A DNA stretch of 64,000 nucleotides. Origin: Microlunatus antarcticus. Lineage in GTDB: Bacteria; Actinomycetota; Actinomycetes; Propionibacteriales; Propionibacteriaceae. Location: positions 1,178,001 to 1,242,000 of the forward strand of contig NZ_JACHZG010000001.1 of NCBI RefSeq assembly GCF_014193425.1. Reading direction: 5' to 3'. The notes below the pieces were generated by a model. The model worked only from the letters and a program-made list of their open reading frames with translations. It did not search any database and was not told the DNA's origin. Position 1 is the first letter of the stretch, and each line of letters opens with the position of its first letter. Shown one piece after another: positions 62,586-64,000 of the stretch. Both the position numbers and the translations under genes were made by a program.

Positions 62586-62726
62586 TCAGGTGACGAGCCA
62601 CCACACGAGGGCGATCATCAGGACGGCCGACACCACCGACAGCAGCAGACCCAGCCACACCAGGTCCCCGTCGCGCCAAGTCGGCTTCGTCCGCAGGCGC
62701 TCAGCAAGGCGCGTTCTCTCCGACAC
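62586..62726 (-). CDS. Small membrane protein (46 aa)
   Basis: A short ORF, too small for default gene calling: GTG 62726 to TGA at 62586. A charged N-terminus (VSERTRLAERLRTKPTWRDG) precedes a single transmembrane helix (LVWLGLLLSVVSAVLMIAL), with a VWWLVT end. The distribution of charge and hydrophobicity is that of a genuine single-pass protein. No good ribosome site is seen, so the start may be wrong. It is convergent with dnaE2, 24 bp from its stop. Family unknown. Confidence 0.5.
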   Translation of the reverse strand: MSERTRLAERLRTKPTWRDGDLVWLGLLLSVVSAVLMIALVWWLVT

Positions 62727-63125
62727 CCGACACCCGATCGGTCACGTGCGTCCCCGGCCGCCCCGAGGCGGCCACACACCCAAGAGAATACCAAGAGAAG
62801 CAGAAAGGCCCTACCGACCTGCCCGGCCGCACGGGAAGGTTCGGCCGGGTCGACCAGGTGAAGCTATTTCTCTGCTTCAGGGCGCCTCGGCGCCAATAGT
62901 TGGCGTTCACCCGTCAGGGAAATCGTTGTCAGCAGAACGGATTGGTGCAGCGCACGAGATTCTCGTGTGATTGACATCTCAAGCAAGTCTGGCGAAATTG
63001 CCCGACGACGCCAGCGGATCCGGGAGCACCGACATAGGCTCGTCTCAGTCCTGGGGGCAGGACTTCTAAGACGTCGACGCTGATGTCACGCGTCTGCTTT
63101 TTGTAGTTGTTCTCGGGGGGGAACC
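62727..63125 (+). promoter_or_regulatory. 399-bp leader and promoter region of the polysaccharide locus
   Basis: This gap is noticeably less GC-rich than its neighbours. It includes a period-11 tandem repeat (CCAAGAGAA at 62780-62788 and 62791-62799), a hairpin GAAGC..GCTTC near 62863-62879, a 15-bp palindrome CACGAGATTCTCGTG (62953-62967), a perfect -35 TTGACA (62971-62976) with GAAATT at 62994-62999 as possible -10, and a second -10, TAGGCT, at 63035-63040. G-rich GGGGGGG precedes ATG 63126 by about 5 nt. No ORF is supported within it. Confidence 0.55.
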
Positions 63126-64000
63126 ATGTCTGAATCGTCCGCGCTCACGCGCACCCAGCGCCAGATGGCTTTCACGGCAGTCTCTGTCGTCGTCGACGTC
63201 TTCGCACTCTTCGTCGCCTGCATCGCGGCCTACGTCTTGCGGGTGTCGACGCCCAAGCACCCTTGGGCGGAGTTCGCCTCGTTCGGTCAGTACACGTCCG
63301 TGGTGTGCGTCGCCGCGCCGGCTTGGGCCCTGATTTTCGCCGCCTCTGGCCTGTACTCGACCCGGCAGAGCTGGGGGCGCCTCACCGAGCTGTCGAGGGT
63401 GATGGGCGGCATCGGCGTCGGCGTCGCGGCGCTCATCCTCGCCGACTACTTCTACCTGGGCCTGCCGCTGTTCCCGGGGCGGGCCGTCCCTGTGTACGCC
63501 TTCGTCATCGGCACCGTGCTGGTGATGGGCGGCCGGGCCGCGGTGCGGGCGGCGCTCCGCCGGGCCCACGCTCAGGGTCGTGCGCTGCACAACGTCATCG
63601 TGGTCGGGACCGGACCCGTGGCGGAGCGGGTGGCCGCCACTCTGACGCGCTCCGGGCGTGGGCACTCCATCGTTGCCGCTGTATCGAAGGACGAGGCCGG
63701 TGGCGTGTTCCTCGGTGATCGTCCGGTCTACGCGACGGTCGAGCGCGCGCTGGACTCGCACCGCGTCCGCATCGACGAGATCGTGCAGACCGACACGACG
63801 ATGACCAAGGAGGAAGCCACCCGTCTCATGGCGCTGGCCAACGACCGGGGCATGGGCTACCGGTTCGTGCCCGACCTCTTCGGGGTCTTTGCCGCCAGCT
63901 CCACCATGGCGACCGTCGACGGCATCCCGGTCATGGAGGTGCGTCTCACCTCGCTCGACGGCTGGGCGACCGTGACGAAGCGGGTCATCGACGTCCTCGG
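63126..64000 (+). CDS. Polyprenyl glycosylphosphotransferase (sugar transferase), 3' truncated
   Basis: A CDS that runs off the right edge after 291 codons. It has an N-terminal membrane domain of about five helices (about residues 15-38, 55-75, 88-115, 120-140), a Rossmann-like CoA_binding_3 domain (VIVVGTGPVAERVAATL, about 158-174) and the start of the sugar transferase domain at GWATVTKRVIDVLG. Enzymes of this kind transfer the first sugar phosphate to undecaprenyl phosphate for exopolysaccharide or glycan synthesis. ATG 63126 follows a G-rich ribosome site. The catalytic C-terminal part lies outside the window. Confidence 0.88.
   Translation, partial: MSESSALTRTQRQMAFTAVSVVVDVFALFVACIAAYVLRVSTPKHPWAEFASFGQYTSVVCVAAPAWALIFAASGLYSTRQSWGRLTELSRVMGGIGVGVAALILADYFYLGLPLFPGRAVPVYAFVIGTVLVMGGRAAVRAALRRAHAQGRALHNVIVVGTGPVAERVAATLTRSGRGHSIVAAVSKDEAGGVFLGDRPVYATVERALDSHRVRIDEIVQTDTTMTKEEATRLMALANDRGMGYRFVPDLFGVFAASSTMATVDGIPVMEVRLTSLDGWATVTKRVIDVL

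Overview
The window is GC-rich (third codon positions are almost always G or C), with many GTG starts and dense, overlapping genes. The gene order is that of an Actinomycetota core chromosome: recG-rsmD-coaD-coiled-coil-DUF177-rpmF-rnc-mutM-(gtrA)-smc-ftsY...ffh...rpsP-KH-rimM-trmD...rplS-lepB-rnhB-DUF2469-yraN-comM-dprA. The extended S16, DUF2469 next to rnhB, the DUF177-rpmF pair and an actinobacterial SOS box all agree. A Propionibacteriales-type organism (Microlunatus/Friedmanniella/Nocardioides relatives) is my best guess, but that is inference from general character and not a marker-gene match.

Layout. 1-6 kb: a partial gene, dapB and a DUF2993 protein, a GNAT enzyme, a sugar-porter MFS transporter, RNase J and rpmB. 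6-18 kb: DNA repair, ribosome and chromosome genes from recG to smc. 18-25 kb: ftsY and ffh, the two GTPases of the SRP pathway. They are separated by a saccharopine-dehydrogenase-like enzyme, Ohr, a GNAT enzyme and an EEP-family phosphoesterase, where many actinobacteria carry amt-glnB-glnD. 24.6-31 kb: an accessory stretch with an amidohydrolase, a protein joining a secreted alpha/beta hydrolase to an ABC ATPase, its permease and an exported sulfatase. 31-33.6 kb: the rpsP-KH-rimM-trmD operon, in which TrmD carries a C-terminal GNAT domain. 33.6-44.4 kb: accessory DrrAB-type exporter, a large SARP/AfsR-type regulator, two secreted or membrane hydrolases and the sdhCAB operon. 44.6-50 kb: rplS to dprA. 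50-56 kb: a lipoprotein penicillin-binding protein, GNAT enzymes, a Tam-like methyltransferase and an RpiR regulator. 56.3-62.6 kb: an HNH endonuclease and the SOS mutasome imuA'-imuB-dnaE2 behind a perfect LexA box. The window ends inside a polyprenyl glycosylphosphotransferase gene that looks like the start of an exopolysaccharide locus.

Two expression patterns recur. First, many genes have a TANNNT -10 hexamer ending exactly 6 nt before a GTG or ATG (GNAT at 2293, recG, coaD, ftsY, EEP, ffh, SGNH hydrolase, sdhC, imuA' and others), which points to leaderless mRNAs and helps choose starts. Second, several genes are preceded by a very short ORF whose stop overlaps or abuts the next start (6235, 18413, 38714, 53147, 58953). 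I see no tRNA, rRNA, CRISPR array or insertion sequence. The most unusual items are the hydrolase-ABC fusion, TrmD-GNAT, the non-AUG (CTG) start forced on mutM, a REP-like palindrome read in frame inside smc, and the coupled short ORFs.
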